A program made the translations under genes and the position numbers. From Streptomyces sp. NBC_01351 (lineage in GTDB: Bacteria; Actinomycetota; Actinomycetes; Streptomycetales; Streptomycetaceae), in assembly GCF_036237315.1 (NCBI RefSeq), contig NZ_CP108356.1, positions 7,321,501 to 7,385,500 on the forward strand: a DNA stretch of 64,000 nt, in the 5' to 3' direction. Positions within the stretch are counted from its first letter, which is position 1; each line of letters opens with the position of its first letter. Below, in pieces: positions 1-8,255 of this stretch. A model generated the notes under the pieces. The model worked only from the letters and a program-made list of their open reading frames with translations, did no database searches and was not told the DNA's origin.

Positions 1-2
1 CC

Positions 3-122
3 GCCCGCTACCGCGAGTCCCCGCCCGCCCCGCGGGACCTGGTCGTCGTCGAGATCGCGGTGGACCGCGTCCTGGGCCTCAACGTCTGGGGCGGGGTCAA
101 TCAGGGCGCGTTTCGGCCCTGA
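3..122 (+). CDS. C-terminal fragment of an unidentified protein (gene begins before the window)
   Basis: Frame 3 is open from the window edge to a TGA at 120-122 and gives 39 residues containing the stretch VVVEIAVDRVLGLNVWG. Codon use has the usual GC-rich third positions, so this is probably the real 3' end of a rightward gene. It overlaps the convergent DUF4436-type gene by 26 bp. I do not recognise the family from so short a tail and assign no function. Confidence 0.5.
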   Translation, partial: ARYRESPPAPRDLVVVEIAVDRVLGLNVWGGVNQGAFRP

Positions 123-957
123 TGCCCATCGCGACCGCGGTGATGACGCAGAAGGCGATGACGGTCTCCGCCCAGAGGAAGGCGATGTAGTCGAGGAGGC
201 AGCCGATGGGTGGTGTTCCGGGGGCCGTGTTGCGGAAGGCGGCCAACGCGAAGAGCGTGGCGGCCATCCATCCCAGGGCGGGCCAGACCAGGCCCTTGCG
301 CCGGGTGACCAGGAACCAGGTTCCGATCAGTACGGAGACGGCGAGCGCCCACATCGCCACCATCATGAAGACGGCGAAGATGAGCACGCTGTTGGAACGG
401 CCCAGGCCGACGTCGAAGACGGCCGCCCCGTCGATCTCCGAAGCGTCCACGGACGCGGAGAAGAGCACGTCGTTGTTGGACAGCCGCATCCGGACGGGGA
501 CCTCCCGTCCCCCCTGCGTGGCGCCGAACTCGATCGCGGCGTCGTACGCGTCGAACGGGTAGTCCGTGATCGAACCGCCCGTCAACGTGACGGGTACGTC
601 CACGGTCGCGATCCGGCTGTGGGCCTTGAAGGCCAGGTCACCCCGGATGGACGGCGACGTCTGGAGGGTGAGGTCTTCGACGGGGGAGACGCCGCCGGCC
701 TCGGCGAGCCGCCCGCGAGGGGTGACCAGGACGCGCAGGACCAACTCCCGGCCGGCGGCGTCGACACGCTGGATCGACGCGTCGACGTCCACGCGGTCGG
801 GAGCGGAACCGCCCACCGAATACCGGGTGTCCAGGGCCTGCCGTTCCCCCAACTGGAGCCACGCCCCCACCGTCACGGCCACCACCACGGCGAGGAGGAC
901 CAGGCCGGGTGCGAGCAGCCTGCTACGGGTCGGCGGGTGCCGTCGTGTCGTGGACAC
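97..957 (-). CDS. DUF4436-type integral membrane protein
   Basis: A 286-residue protein with one N-terminal membrane segment (about residues 15-33), a polar domain of roughly 150 residues rich in beta-strand-like sequence, and three C-terminal hydrophobic segments (about 188-215, 225-240 and 255-278). This layout, and the phrase TDYPFDAYDA in the polar part, fit the DUF4436 family of actinobacterial membrane proteins, whose function is unknown. The polar domain would lie outside the cell if the first helix acts as a signal anchor. The ATG start follows the family pattern. It is transcribed toward the window edge, separately from the deiminase gene behind it (26 bp away, same strand), so cotranscription with that gene is possible. 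Confidence 0.75.
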   Translation of the reverse strand: MSTTRRHPPTRSRLLAPGLVLLAVVVAVTVGAWLQLGERQALDTRYSVGGSAPDRVDVDASIQRVDAAGRELVLRVLVTPRGRLAEAGGVSPVEDLTLQTSPSIRGDLAFKAHSRIATVDVPVTLTGGSITDYPFDAYDAAIEFGATQGGREVPVRMRLSNNDVLFSASVDASEIDGAAVFDVGLGRSNSVLIFAVFMMVAMWALAVSVLIGTWFLVTRRKGLVWPALGWMAATLFALAAFRNTAPGTPPIGCLLDYIAFLWAETVIAFCVITAVAMGIRAETRPD

Positions 958-983
958 AGTCGCTCCGAGGGTGGGTTCCGCCG

Positions 984-2159
984 TTAGGCGGCGGGCTTGC
1001 CGGGCTGGTCATGGGTGGCGCAGTGGATCCCGCCGCCGCCCGCGGCGATCGTGTCGATCTTGATGGGCACGATGTCGCGCTTGGGGAAGTGCTCCTGAAG
1101 GATTCCGCGCGCACGGTCGTCGGCCTTGGCGTCACCGAAGCGGGGCATGAACACCGAGTCGTTGGCGACGTAGAAGTTGGCGTACGTCGACAGGAAGTCG
1201 TCGCCGCGGCCCGTGATCCTGTCCGGGTCGGGCTGCTGCAGGTCGATGATCTCCAGGCGCCGCCCCCGCGCGTCGGTCGCTTTGTCGAGGACGGATTTCG
1301 CCTGGTCGGCCGAGCGGGACCAGGAATCGGCGGGCATCCCGGGGAACGCCCGGTCCAGGAGGACCACACCGGGCGCCGTGAACCGCACGAGGCTGTCGAC
1401 GTGCGCGTCGGTGATGTCCTCGCCGCGCACGCCGGCGAGCCAGATCACCTTCTCGACGCCCAGGTTCTGCTTGAGCTCGGCTTCGATCTGGTCCCGGCTC
1501 TTGCCGCGGTTGCGGTTGTCGTTGACGATCGAGCTCTCCGTGATCAGGAGGGTGCCCTCGCCGTCCGTCTCGAAGGAACCCCCCTCGGCCACCAGCGGAG
1601 CCTGGACCCGCGGGATCTTGTACTTCTCCAGGAGGGCACGGCCGACCAGGGCGTCGTTCTTGTGCTCCTGCTTGTTCCCCCAGCCGTTGAAGTTGAAGTC
1701 GACACCGATCACCTTCCCGGCCTCTTCCACGAACACCGGCACGGTGTCCCGCGCCCACAGGTCGTCGACCTGTAGGGGGATGACCTCGACCTGGGAGCCG
1801 CACGCCTTCTGGGCCGCGGCCTGCTGGTCGGGCCTGGCCATCATGACGACGTACTCGTACTCCGCGATCGCCCGTGCCACCCGGGCGATGTCCTCCCGTA
1901 CGTACGGCAGGTCTTCCTCCCAGACGCCGGCCGCCAGGGCGGGCCAGGACATGAAGGTGCGCGTGTGGCTCTCCCACTCGGCGCCCAGCCTCCGGGCGCC
2001 GGCCGGCTTGGGGGACTGGCCGGTGGGGGTGGCGCTGGGGGAGGCGCCGGGCTGCCCGGACTCACCGGGACCGCAGGCCGAGGAGCCGAGGGCGAGCATG
2101 CCGAAGCCGGCGAAGAACGCGCGGAGCGTCGTACGGCGGGAGGGGGGAAGTTCGGACAC
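984..2159 (-). CDS. exported agmatine deiminase / peptidylarginine deiminase family protein (paralogue 1)
   Basis: 391 residues of the PAD_porph/agmatine deiminase family, which hydrolyses a guanidino group to a ureido group plus ammonia using a cysteine nucleophile. Visible family motifs are WARDTVPVF, EGGSFETDGEGT, ITDAHVDSL with the catalytic His, and GGGGIHCATHDQP with Cys380 as the expected nucleophile. The N-terminus SRRTTLRAF followed by a hydrophobic run and Cys29 is a Tat-type signal, possibly of a lipoprotein, although the residues before Cys29 (SSA) fit the lipobox poorly. The enzyme therefore probably acts outside the cytoplasm. The promoter overlaps the palindrome at 2342-2359. 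Whether it uses agmatine, arginine or peptidyl-arginine cannot be read from sequence. Paralogues lie at 8256 and 15439. Confidence 0.85.
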   Translation of the reverse strand: MSELPPSRRTTLRAFFAGFGMLALGSSACGPGESGQPGASPSATPTGQSPKPAGARRLGAEWESHTRTFMSWPALAAGVWEEDLPYVREDIARVARAIAEYEYVVMMARPDQQAAAQKACGSQVEVIPLQVDDLWARDTVPVFVEEAGKVIGVDFNFNGWGNKQEHKNDALVGRALLEKYKIPRVQAPLVAEGGSFETDGEGTLLITESSIVNDNRNRGKSRDQIEAELKQNLGVEKVIWLAGVRGEDITDAHVDSLVRFTAPGVVLLDRAFPGMPADSWSRSADQAKSVLDKATDARGRRLEIIDLQQPDPDRITGRGDDFLSTYANFYVANDSVFMPRFGDAKADDRARGILQEHFPKRDIVPIKIDTIAAGGGGIHCATHDQPGKPAA

Positions 2160-2331
2160 GGTGGACTCCGATCGTGAACTGGCGGGATGAAGCTATCCGG
2201 CGGCGAGGGGCATCCCGGGGACGCGTGGCACAGGGATCGCAGCCTGGGCCTGGTTGGAGCACAGGGCATCGGCTGCACCGTCTGTGGGGGCCGGGCCGGG
2301 TCCGTCAGGGCGGGTGGGGCGCCTTGTCGAC

Positions 2332-2360
2332 ACTCTCGCACTGACTGAAGTTTCAGTCAA
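2332..2360 (-). promoter_or_regulatory. TetR-type operator overlapping the promoter of deiminase 1
   Basis: TGACTGAA-GT-TTCAGTCA (2342-2359) is an 18-bp palindrome. Read on the minus strand, TTGACT (2360-2355) is a -35 box, followed after 17 bp by GAGAGT (2337-2332), an acceptable -10. Binding would cover the -35 and spacer, so repression is expected. The same palindrome recurs at 3046, 5461, 8132 and 16688. The likely ligands are the two paralogous TetR proteins at 2408-3001 and 4790-5368. Confidence 0.75.
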
Positions 2361-2407
2361 TTTGCTGCCCATGAGGCGAGGAGGGGGGTCAAGGCCGGGC
2401 GGGGGCC

Positions 2408-3001
2408 TCAGTTCTGATTCGACCGGCCCAGGTGCCCCAGTTCCACTTCGACGGCTTCCAGCATGAGCTCGCGGGCGTGGGACACCTGCAGCACGCCGCT
2501 GAGCCAGCGCATGCTGAGTCCTTCGAGCAGCGCGGTCAGGCGTTCGGCGGAGGCCGTGAGCGCGGGGGCGGGTGTCATCGGCTGCGCGCACGCCAGGAGG
2601 AAAGCGACCTCCTGGACCCAGCTCAGGCCGGCCTTGGCCAGGTCTTCCCGCAGCTCGGGCTCGAAGATCGCGCTGGCGCGCAGCTCGCCCCACGCCGTGC
2701 TGTTCTCGCGCACCGCCGGCATGTCCTGGAATTCGAGCAGGAGGGACTGCTCCAGCGTCTTGCGAGGGTCGGAAGGGGACGCGTCCTCGTCGTCGAGGCC
2801 GCCCGTGTACCGTTCCGCCCGGTCGTTGATGAACTCCAGGGTGCGACGGAGAATGCCGGCCCGGTCCTTGAAGTGGTAGTAGACGAGCGCCGTGGACACC
2901 CCGGCTTCGGCCGCGAGCTCCTCCACCCGCAGCCCGCGGACCCCGCGCCTGGCTATGAGCCGGGCGGCGGCTTCCAAGATTGCCGTTCTGCGGTCCGTCA
3001 C
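2408..3001 (-). CDS. TetR family regulator (paralogue A of the cluster)
   Basis: A 197-residue TetR repressor. The GTG at 3001 is chosen because AGGAGGGG lies just upstream. A longer reading to 3094 would place the operator inside the gene. The helix-turn-helix near residues 20-45 reads AGVSTALVYYHFKDR, and the C-terminal ligand-binding domain contains LTALLEGLSMRWLSG. It is strikingly similar along its whole length to the TetR at 4790-5368, with an almost identical recognition helix, so both should bind the same palindrome. The site at 3046-3063 is 45 bp upstream of its start, which implies autoregulation. The inducer is unknown. By context it may be a guanidino compound or its product. Confidence 0.9.
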   Translation of the reverse strand: MTDRRTAILEAAARLIARRGVRGLRVEELAAEAGVSTALVYYHFKDRAGILRRTLEFINDRAERYTGGLDDEDASPSDPRKTLEQSLLLEFQDMPAVRENSTAWGELRASAIFEPELREDLAKAGLSWVQEVAFLLACAQPMTPAPALTASAERLTALLEGLSMRWLSGVLQVSHARELMLEAVEVELGHLGRSNQN

Positions 3002-3044
3002 TGCCTGATCCCCTCCTGGCGGTCTCGGTGGACATCGTCTCACA

Positions 3045-3073
3045 TTGACTGAATCTTCAGTTAGCGGCACGAT
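3045..3073. promoter_or_regulatory. TetR-type operator in the divergent TetR A / kinase promoter region
   Basis: TGACTGAA-TC-TTCAGTTA (3046-3063) has one mismatch to a perfect palindrome. On the plus strand TTGACT (3045-3050), 17 bp and CACGAT (3068-3073) form a promoter-like pair pointing to the kinase gene. On the minus strand TAACTG, 18 bp and GACGAT point to TetR A. One bound dimer could control both directions. Confidence 0.65.
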
Positions 3074-3175
3074 GCGGGGCAGCCGGCTCCGCATGCGCGG
3101 TGCCGGTCGTGGCCGTGGAGGTACCAGCTCGGGCCGCGTCCTGCTGTTCGTTCATATCGCCGAAAGAGCCACCGC

Positions 3176-4732
3176 ATGTCCGCTCAGCTTTCCGGTGTGC
3201 AACCCGCCCACAAGGCCCTGTCCGTCGACGACCCCCGAGAGATCGGCGGCTACCGCCTCCACGCCCGGCTCGGCTCGGGCGGTATGGGGGTGGTGTACCT
3301 GGCCCACACGCCGGGGGGCCGCCCGATCGCACTGAAGGCGGTGCGTGCGGATTTCGCCGGCGATCCCGAATTCCGCCGCCGTTTCGCGCAGGAAGTCGCC
3401 AGCGCCCGGCGCATCCACGGCCTGTTCACCGCCCAGGTGGTCGATTCGGGGGTGGACGCCCCCACTCCGTGGCTGGCCACCGCCTTCGTGCCCGGACCGT
3501 CCCTGCAGCAGGTGGTGCAGCGCCACGGTCCGCTGCCGACGCGTACGGTGCTGCTGCTAGTGGCGGGGATCGCCGAGGCGCTCCAGGCCATCCACCGGGC
3601 GGGGGTCGTCCACCGGGACCTCAAGCCCGCCAACGTCCTGATCGCCGAGGACGGCCCCCGCGTCATCGACTTCGGGATCTCGCGCGCCGCCGACGCCACC
3701 GCACTGACCGGTGTCGGGCTGCGGATCGGCACCGCCGCGTTCATGGCGCCGGAGCAGGCGATGGGCGTACAAGTCACCCCGGCGACCGACGTCTTCGCTC
3801 TCGGAGCGCTCGCGGCGTACGTGGCCGGGGGCGTGCCCCCGTTCGGAGCCGGAGCGGAGTCGGCCGCCCTGTACAAGGTGGTTCACGAGCAGCCCGACCT
3901 CTCCAAGGTGCCGCACGACCTGCGCGATCTGCTGTCGTGGTGCCTGTCGAAGCAGCCCGGTGACCGGCCGGCGCCGATCGAGCTGATCACGGCCGTACGC
4001 GCCCATCCCGCCGTGGGCCATCGCCTGGAGTTCACCGACGACTGGCTCCCCCACCAGGTCAGCAGCGAGATACCCGGGCACGTCGAAAGGCCCGCGGCCC
4101 CGACTCCCCACGACCAACTCACCCTCACGGCACCTGCGGCTCCATCTCCGCACGCCGCACCGGGTGTTCGGCCGGAACCCCCCTCCCGCCGAGCCCGTCG
4201 ACGTGGACGCCGACTGCCCGTCGTGGCCGTGGCGGCCGCCTCCGCGCTGGTGCTGGCGGGCGCCGCGGCCTACTACCTGGACGTGCCCGCCGAGAAGGCG
4301 ACGGGGGCCCCCGCCGCCCCGGGCGGCAACTCCGAGTCGCCCGCCCCGTCGGGCGCCGCCTTCACGGCCGGCTACGCGAACGTCGAGCTGACGTCCCCGG
4401 AACCGGCCTACGAATTCGACCTCAAGGCCGGAAAGGTGGTCCCGGCGGATACCGCCACGTGGTACCTGGCGCGCACCCGGACCGAGTTCGTCGCCCCCGA
4501 GGACAGCGACGCCTTCATCGCGGCCGGGGACGAGCTGAGCCCCGCCGAGTGCGTGCGGGGGGTCGAGACGCAACCGGTGGCCGCGATCGCGTTCGGCAGC
4601 CTGAGTGGCGATCGCCCCTTCTGCATCCGCAGCGCCGACGGCAAGGACCTCGCGATCGTGCGCCTGATCGAGGCCGGCCCGGGCGGTGGGTCCGTCACGG
4701 TGGAAATGAGCCACCACCGGAGCGCGGGGTGA
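3176..4732 (+). CDS. membrane-anchored serine/threonine protein kinase
   Basis: A 518-residue Hanks-type kinase. The glycine loop LGSGGMGVVYLA spans about residues 32-43, with ATP-binding Lys54. The catalytic loop HRDLKPAN has Asp148, DFG has Asp165, and the APE-like motif is APEQ near 191. All key residues are present, so it should be active. A proline-rich linker (about 300-345) and one membrane helix (about 347-368) lead to an outer domain of about 150 residues without PASTA or other repeats I can name. It is divergent from TetR A, with a cluster operator 113 bp upstream of its start. A short hairpin (4731-4737 with 4748-4754) follows the stop. Its role in the cluster, perhaps sensing or controlling transport, is inference. 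Confidence 0.9.
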   Translation: MSAQLSGVQPAHKALSVDDPREIGGYRLHARLGSGGMGVVYLAHTPGGRPIALKAVRADFAGDPEFRRRFAQEVASARRIHGLFTAQVVDSGVDAPTPWLATAFVPGPSLQQVVQRHGPLPTRTVLLLVAGIAEALQAIHRAGVVHRDLKPANVLIAEDGPRVIDFGISRAADATALTGVGLRIGTAAFMAPEQAMGVQVTPATDVFALGALAAYVAGGVPPFGAGAESAALYKVVHEQPDLSKVPHDLRDLLSWCLSKQPGDRPAPIELITAVRAHPAVGHRLEFTDDWLPHQVSSEIPGHVERPAAPTPHDQLTLTAPAAPSPHAAPGVRPEPPSRRARRRGRRLPVVAVAAASALVLAGAAAYYLDVPAEKATGAPAAPGGNSESPAPSGAAFTAGYANVELTSPEPAYEFDLKAGKVVPADTATWYLARTRTEFVAPEDSDAFIAAGDELSPAECVRGVETQPVAAIAFGSLSGDRPFCIRSADGKDLAIVRLIEAGPGGGSVTVEMSHHRSAG

Positions 4733-4789
4733 ATCGGCGCCCGGAGACCGATTCCCCGTGGTCAGGAACGGCCGGGTAAGGTTCGCCGC

Positions 4790-5368
4790 ATGGCCCGACG
4801 CAAATCCATCCTCGAAGCGGCCGCCCGGGTGATTGCCAGGAGCGGCGTCCGTGGCCTGCGCGTAGAGGAAGTGGCCGCCGAGGCGGGTGTGTCCACCTCG
4901 CTGCTCTACTACCACTTCAAGGACCGCACCGGGCTCCTGCGTGCGACGCTCGAGTTCATCAACGACCGGGCCGAGCGCTACACCACGACCCGGGACGAGG
5001 ACGCGGAACCGCTCAGCCCCCGCGAGGAACTCGCCGAGACCCTCCTCCTGGAGCTCCAGGACACCGCCGAGGTGAGGGAGAACAGTTCCGCCTGGGGCGA
5101 GCTGCGCGCGAGCGCCGTCTTCGACGAGGTGCTGCGGGAGGACCTGGCCCGGGCGACCCTGGTGTGGGTCCAGGAGGTCGCCGCCCTGCTCGGCCAGGTG
5201 GAGCCGACGGCCCCGGCCGCAGCCCTGGCCGCGGCCGGCGAGCGGCTCACCGCGCTCCTGGAGGGCCTGAGCATGCGCTGGCTCAGCGGCGGACTCCGGA
5301 TGACGCACGCGCGTGCGCTGATGGAAGGCGCGATCGACGCCGAACTGGCGCGGCTGCACCAGAAGTAG
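4790..5368 (+). CDS. TetR family regulator (paralogue B of the cluster)
   Basis: A 192-residue TetR repressor beginning MARRKSILEAAARVIARSGVRG, with HTH AGVSTSLLYYHFKDR. Most positions match the TetR at 2408-3001, including the blocks TLEFINDRAERYT, VRENS-AWGELRASA and LTALLEGLSMRWLSG, so the two arose by duplication. It starts 57 bp after the kinase stop and may be read with it. The next operator copy is 92 bp behind its stop, in front of the urease genes. Two regulators for one operator could give two inducers or heterodimers. This is inference. Confidence 0.9.
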   Translation: MARRKSILEAAARVIARSGVRGLRVEEVAAEAGVSTSLLYYHFKDRTGLLRATLEFINDRAERYTTTRDEDAEPLSPREELAETLLLELQDTAEVRENSSAWGELRASAVFDEVLREDLARATLVWVQEVAALLGQVEPTAPAAALAAAGERLTALLEGLSMRWLSGGLRMTHARALMEGAIDAELARLHQK

Positions 5369-5459
5369 CCCCACGCCGGGACCGCGGCCCGCCGTGGGCT
5401 CCGGGCTCCGGGCTCCGAAAGTCGAGATCCAATCGTGTGTCTTCCGTTCACCTCGCGTA

Positions 5460-5488
5460 TTGACTGATTTTTCAGTCAGTGCCAGAGT
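5460..5488 (+). promoter_or_regulatory. TetR-type operator overlapping the urease promoter
   Basis: TGACTGAT-TT-TTCAGTCA (5461-5478), one mismatch from a perfect palindrome. TTGACT (5460-5465) and CAGAGT (5483-5488), 17 bp apart, form a promoter reading into the urease genes, whose first start codon is at 5615. The leader of about 120 bp has no other signal that I can see. Confidence 0.7.
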
Positions 5489-5614
5489 GGTTCCACCGCG
5501 GGCGCGGTGTGTTGTCCCTGTCGCCCGCCCGGGCCGCCGCCCCGTAGAAGCCGCCCCTTGCCGCGGTGATCCCCTCGGTGGCGTCCTGCTCACTTCCGGA
5601 GAAGGAATGAACAC

Positions 5615-6319
5615 ATGGCCCTGACCCCCACTGAGCGTGACCGACTACTGCTCTTCACCGCCGCCGAGCTCGCGCGCTCCCGTCATGCCCGAGGGCTTCG
5701 CCTGAACGTCCCGGAAGCGACCGCGCTCATCGCCGACACGGTCTGCGAGGCGGCCCGTGACGGCCTGCGCCTCGCCGAGGCCGTCGGCCGTGGCCGTACC
5801 GTGCTGGGGCCTGACGACGTGTTGCCCGGGGTCGCCGACGTGGTCACCGAGATCCAGGTCGAGGCCGTCTTCGATGACGGAACGCGGCTGGCCGTGGTCA
5901 GCGCCCCGTTTGGAGCCCTGCCCTGGGACCCGAGCGCCCCGGGTGCGGTCATACCGGCCTCGGAGACCGTGGAAGGGCCTCGCCCCGCAGCGACCCTCGC
6001 GGTGCGCAACACCGCCACGGTCCCGGTCAGCGTCACCTCCCACTTCCACTTCTTCGAGGCGAACCCCCGCCTCGATTTCGACCGCGCCGCCGCCTACGGG
6101 ATGCGTCTGGCCGTACCGGCGGGATCCTCCACGCGCTTCGAACCGGGCGAATCCGTGGAAGTCGAGCTGGTGCCGATCGGCGGTGCCCGCATCGCGATCG
6201 GTTTCGCGGGGCTGGTGGACGGGCCGCTGGACGGGCCCGGAGTGAAGGAGGAGGCCCTGCGCCGGGCCGCCGCCTGCGGCTACCTGGGCGCGGAGCACTC
6301 ACGAGGAGCACAGTCATGA
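5615..6319 (+). CDS. ureAB: fused urease gamma-beta subunit
   Basis: A 234-residue protein. Residues 1-100 match the gamma subunit (LTPTERDRLLLFTAAELAR, ATALIADTVCEAARDG, VLPGV). Residues about 108-225 match the beta subunit (IPASETVEG, VRNTATVPVSVTSHFHFFEANPRLDFDR, AYGMRLAVPAG, ALRRA). Gamma-beta fusion is known in actinobacterial ureases. The two domains pack against the alpha subunit and are not catalytic themselves. The ATG at 5615 has GGAGAAGG upstream and its stop overlaps the next start (ATGA), so translation is coupled. No ureD, ureE, ureF or ureG gene lies in the window, so nickel loading, if needed, must come from genes elsewhere. Confidence 0.9.
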   Translation: MALTPTERDRLLLFTAAELARSRHARGLRLNVPEATALIADTVCEAARDGLRLAEAVGRGRTVLGPDDVLPGVADVVTEIQVEAVFDDGTRLAVVSAPFGALPWDPSAPGAVIPASETVEGPRPAATLAVRNTATVPVSVTSHFHFFEANPRLDFDRAAAYGMRLAVPAGSSTRFEPGESVEVELVPIGGARIAIGFAGLVDGPLDGPGVKEEALRRAAACGYLGAEHSRGAQS

Positions 6320-8064
6320 GCAAGCAGACCAGGCACAGCGACCACTGTGCGCCGGGCAGCCGGCACATCGACCCCCACGAGTACGCCACCGTGCACGGTC
6401 CTCGCGCGGGAGATCGCGTCCGCCTCGGCGACTCGGGTCTCGTCGTCCGCGTGGAGTCCGATTCGCAACGGCCCGGTGACGAGTTCCTGGCCGGTTTCGG
6501 CAAGACGGCCCGTGACGGCCTGCACCTGAAGGCCGCCGCCGTCCGCGAGACCTGCGACGTCGTGATCAGCAACGTCCTCGTGATCGATGCCGTCCTCGGC
6601 ATCCGCAAGGTCTCCATCGGCATCCGCGAGGGCCGGATCCACGCGATCGGCCGGGCCGGAAATCCCGACACCCTCGACGGGGTCGACGTCGTGGTCGGCA
6701 CCGGTACGACCATCGTCTCCGGTGAAGGCCTCATCGCCACCGCCGGCGCCGTCGACACCCACGTTCACCTGCTCTCCCCGCGCATCATGGAGGCCTCCCT
6801 CGCCTCCGGCGTCACCACGATCATCGGCCAGGAGATCGGGCCGAGCTGGGGCGTCGGCGTCAACTCCCCGTGGGCGCTGAAGCACGGGTTCAACGCCTTC
6901 GACGCGTGGCCCGTCAACATCGGCTTCCTGGCTCGGGGTTCCTCCTCCCATGAGGCGCCCCTGGTCGAGGCCCTCGCCGAGGGCGGCGCCTGCGGATTCA
7001 AGGTGCACGAGGACCTCGGCGCCCACACCCGGGCCCTGGACACCGCCCTGCGCGTGGCCGAGGAGTACGACGTCCAGGTCGCCCTGCACAGCGACGGCCT
7101 GAACGAGTGCCTCTCCGTCGAGGACACCCTGCGGGTGCTGGAGGGCCGCACGATCCACGCCTTCCACATCGAGGGCTGCGGCGGCGGGCACGTCCCGAAC
7201 GTGCTGAAGATGGCGGGCGTGCCGAACGTCATCGGCTCCTCCACCAACCCGACCCTGCCCTTCGGCCGGGATGCCATCGACGAGCACTACGGGATGATCG
7301 TCTCGGTCCATGCTCTCAAGCCGGACCTTCCCGGCGACGCGGCCATGGCCCGTGACCGGATCCGCGCGGGCACCATGGGCGCCGAGGGTGTGCTGCACGA
7401 CCTGGGTGCGATCGGCATCACCTCCTCCGATGCCCAGGGCATGGGCCGGGCGGGCGAGACCATCCGCCGGACCTTCGCGATGGCCGCGAAGATGAAGGGC
7501 GAGCTGGGGCCGCTGCCCGGTGACGGGGAGGGCGACGACAACGCCCGCGTCCTGCGCTACGTGGCCAAGCTGACCATCAACCCGGCCATCGCCCACGGCC
7601 TGGCCCACGAGATCGGCTCGATCGAGGTCGGCAAACTCGCCGACATCGTGCTGTGGCGGCCGCCGTTCTTCGGCGCCAAGCCGCAGATGGTCCTCAAGTC
7701 CGGCTTCCCCGCGTACGGGGTCACGGGGGACCCGAACGCGGCCACCGACAGCTGTGAACCGCTGGTCCTCGGCCCTCTCTTCGGAGGCCACGGAGCCGCG
7801 CCGGCGGACCTTTCGGTGGCCTTCGTCAGCCAGGCCGCGGCCGAAGCCGGGTCCTCGGGCAGGCCCTACGACGGGATGACGACCCGCCGCCGCAGGGTAG
7901 CCGTGCGCGGTACGCGGGGGATCGGCCCCGCGGACATGGTCAACAACGCCAGGCTCGGTGACGTACAGGTCGACGCGCGCAGCGGCCTGGTCACCCTCGA
8001 CGGAGCACCCCTGCGCTCGGAGCCGGCGCAGGAGGTTCCCCTGAGTCGCCTCTACTTCCTGTGA
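6316..8064 (+). CDS. ureC: urease alpha subunit, divergent type
   Basis: A 582-residue amidohydrolase homologous to urease alpha along its whole length, which forms the dinickel site that splits urea to ammonia and carbamate. The metal ligands are all present: His149 and His151 (DTHVH), carbamylated Lys229 (GFKVHED), His258 (ALHSD), His284 (HAFHIEG) and Asp372 (SSDAQ). The flap His is kept (His332 in SVHAL), but the neighbouring flap Cys of standard ureases is Val331. The usual glycine-rich GGGTGPA-type loop after GVTT is replaced by GQEIGPSWGVGVN. It may thus be a urease with altered substrate pocket or inhibitor response. It overlaps ureAB by 4 bp and no accessory genes follow. Confidence 0.88.
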   Translation: MSKQTRHSDHCAPGSRHIDPHEYATVHGPRAGDRVRLGDSGLVVRVESDSQRPGDEFLAGFGKTARDGLHLKAAAVRETCDVVISNVLVIDAVLGIRKVSIGIREGRIHAIGRAGNPDTLDGVDVVVGTGTTIVSGEGLIATAGAVDTHVHLLSPRIMEASLASGVTTIIGQEIGPSWGVGVNSPWALKHGFNAFDAWPVNIGFLARGSSSHEAPLVEALAEGGACGFKVHEDLGAHTRALDTALRVAEEYDVQVALHSDGLNECLSVEDTLRVLEGRTIHAFHIEGCGGGHVPNVLKMAGVPNVIGSSTNPTLPFGRDAIDEHYGMIVSVHALKPDLPGDAAMARDRIRAGTMGAEGVLHDLGAIGITSSDAQGMGRAGETIRRTFAMAAKMKGELGPLPGDGEGDDNARVLRYVAKLTINPAIAHGLAHEIGSIEVGKLADIVLWRPPFFGAKPQMVLKSGFPAYGVTGDPNAATDSCEPLVLGPLFGGHGAAPADLSVAFVSQAAAEAGSSGRPYDGMTTRRRRVAVRGTRGIGPADMVNNARLGDVQVDARSGLVTLDGAPLRSEPAQEVPLSRLYFL

Positions 8065-8130
8065 CCCCCACTCCCGGACCACCAGTCTGATGGGAACTTC
8101 AGAATCCTGTTGGATGTGCTGCTCAAACTC

Positions 8131-8159
8131 TTGACTGAATTTTCAGTCGAGAGGAAGAT
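8131..8159 (+). promoter_or_regulatory. TetR-type operator overlapping the deiminase 2 promoter
   Basis: TGACTGAA-TT-TTCAGTCG (8132-8149), with a single mismatch in the last base. TTGACT (8131-8136), 17 bp and GAAGAT (8154-8159) make a promoter-like pair. The coding start of the deiminase is at 8256, leaving a leader of about 90 nt. Confidence 0.72.
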
Positions 8160-8255
8160 TCCAACCACCGCGTACCCGTCCCATGGCTCGAATTGGCCCA
8201 CCGCCACACCGACTGCCACCGACCGGTACTTCTGGCGAAAGAAGAGAGACACGTA

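Noticed and set aside
3557..5614. A 685-codon minus-strand reading opposite the kinase and TetR B genes
   Set aside because: It is antisense to two well-supported genes and has no recognisable domain or ribosome site.
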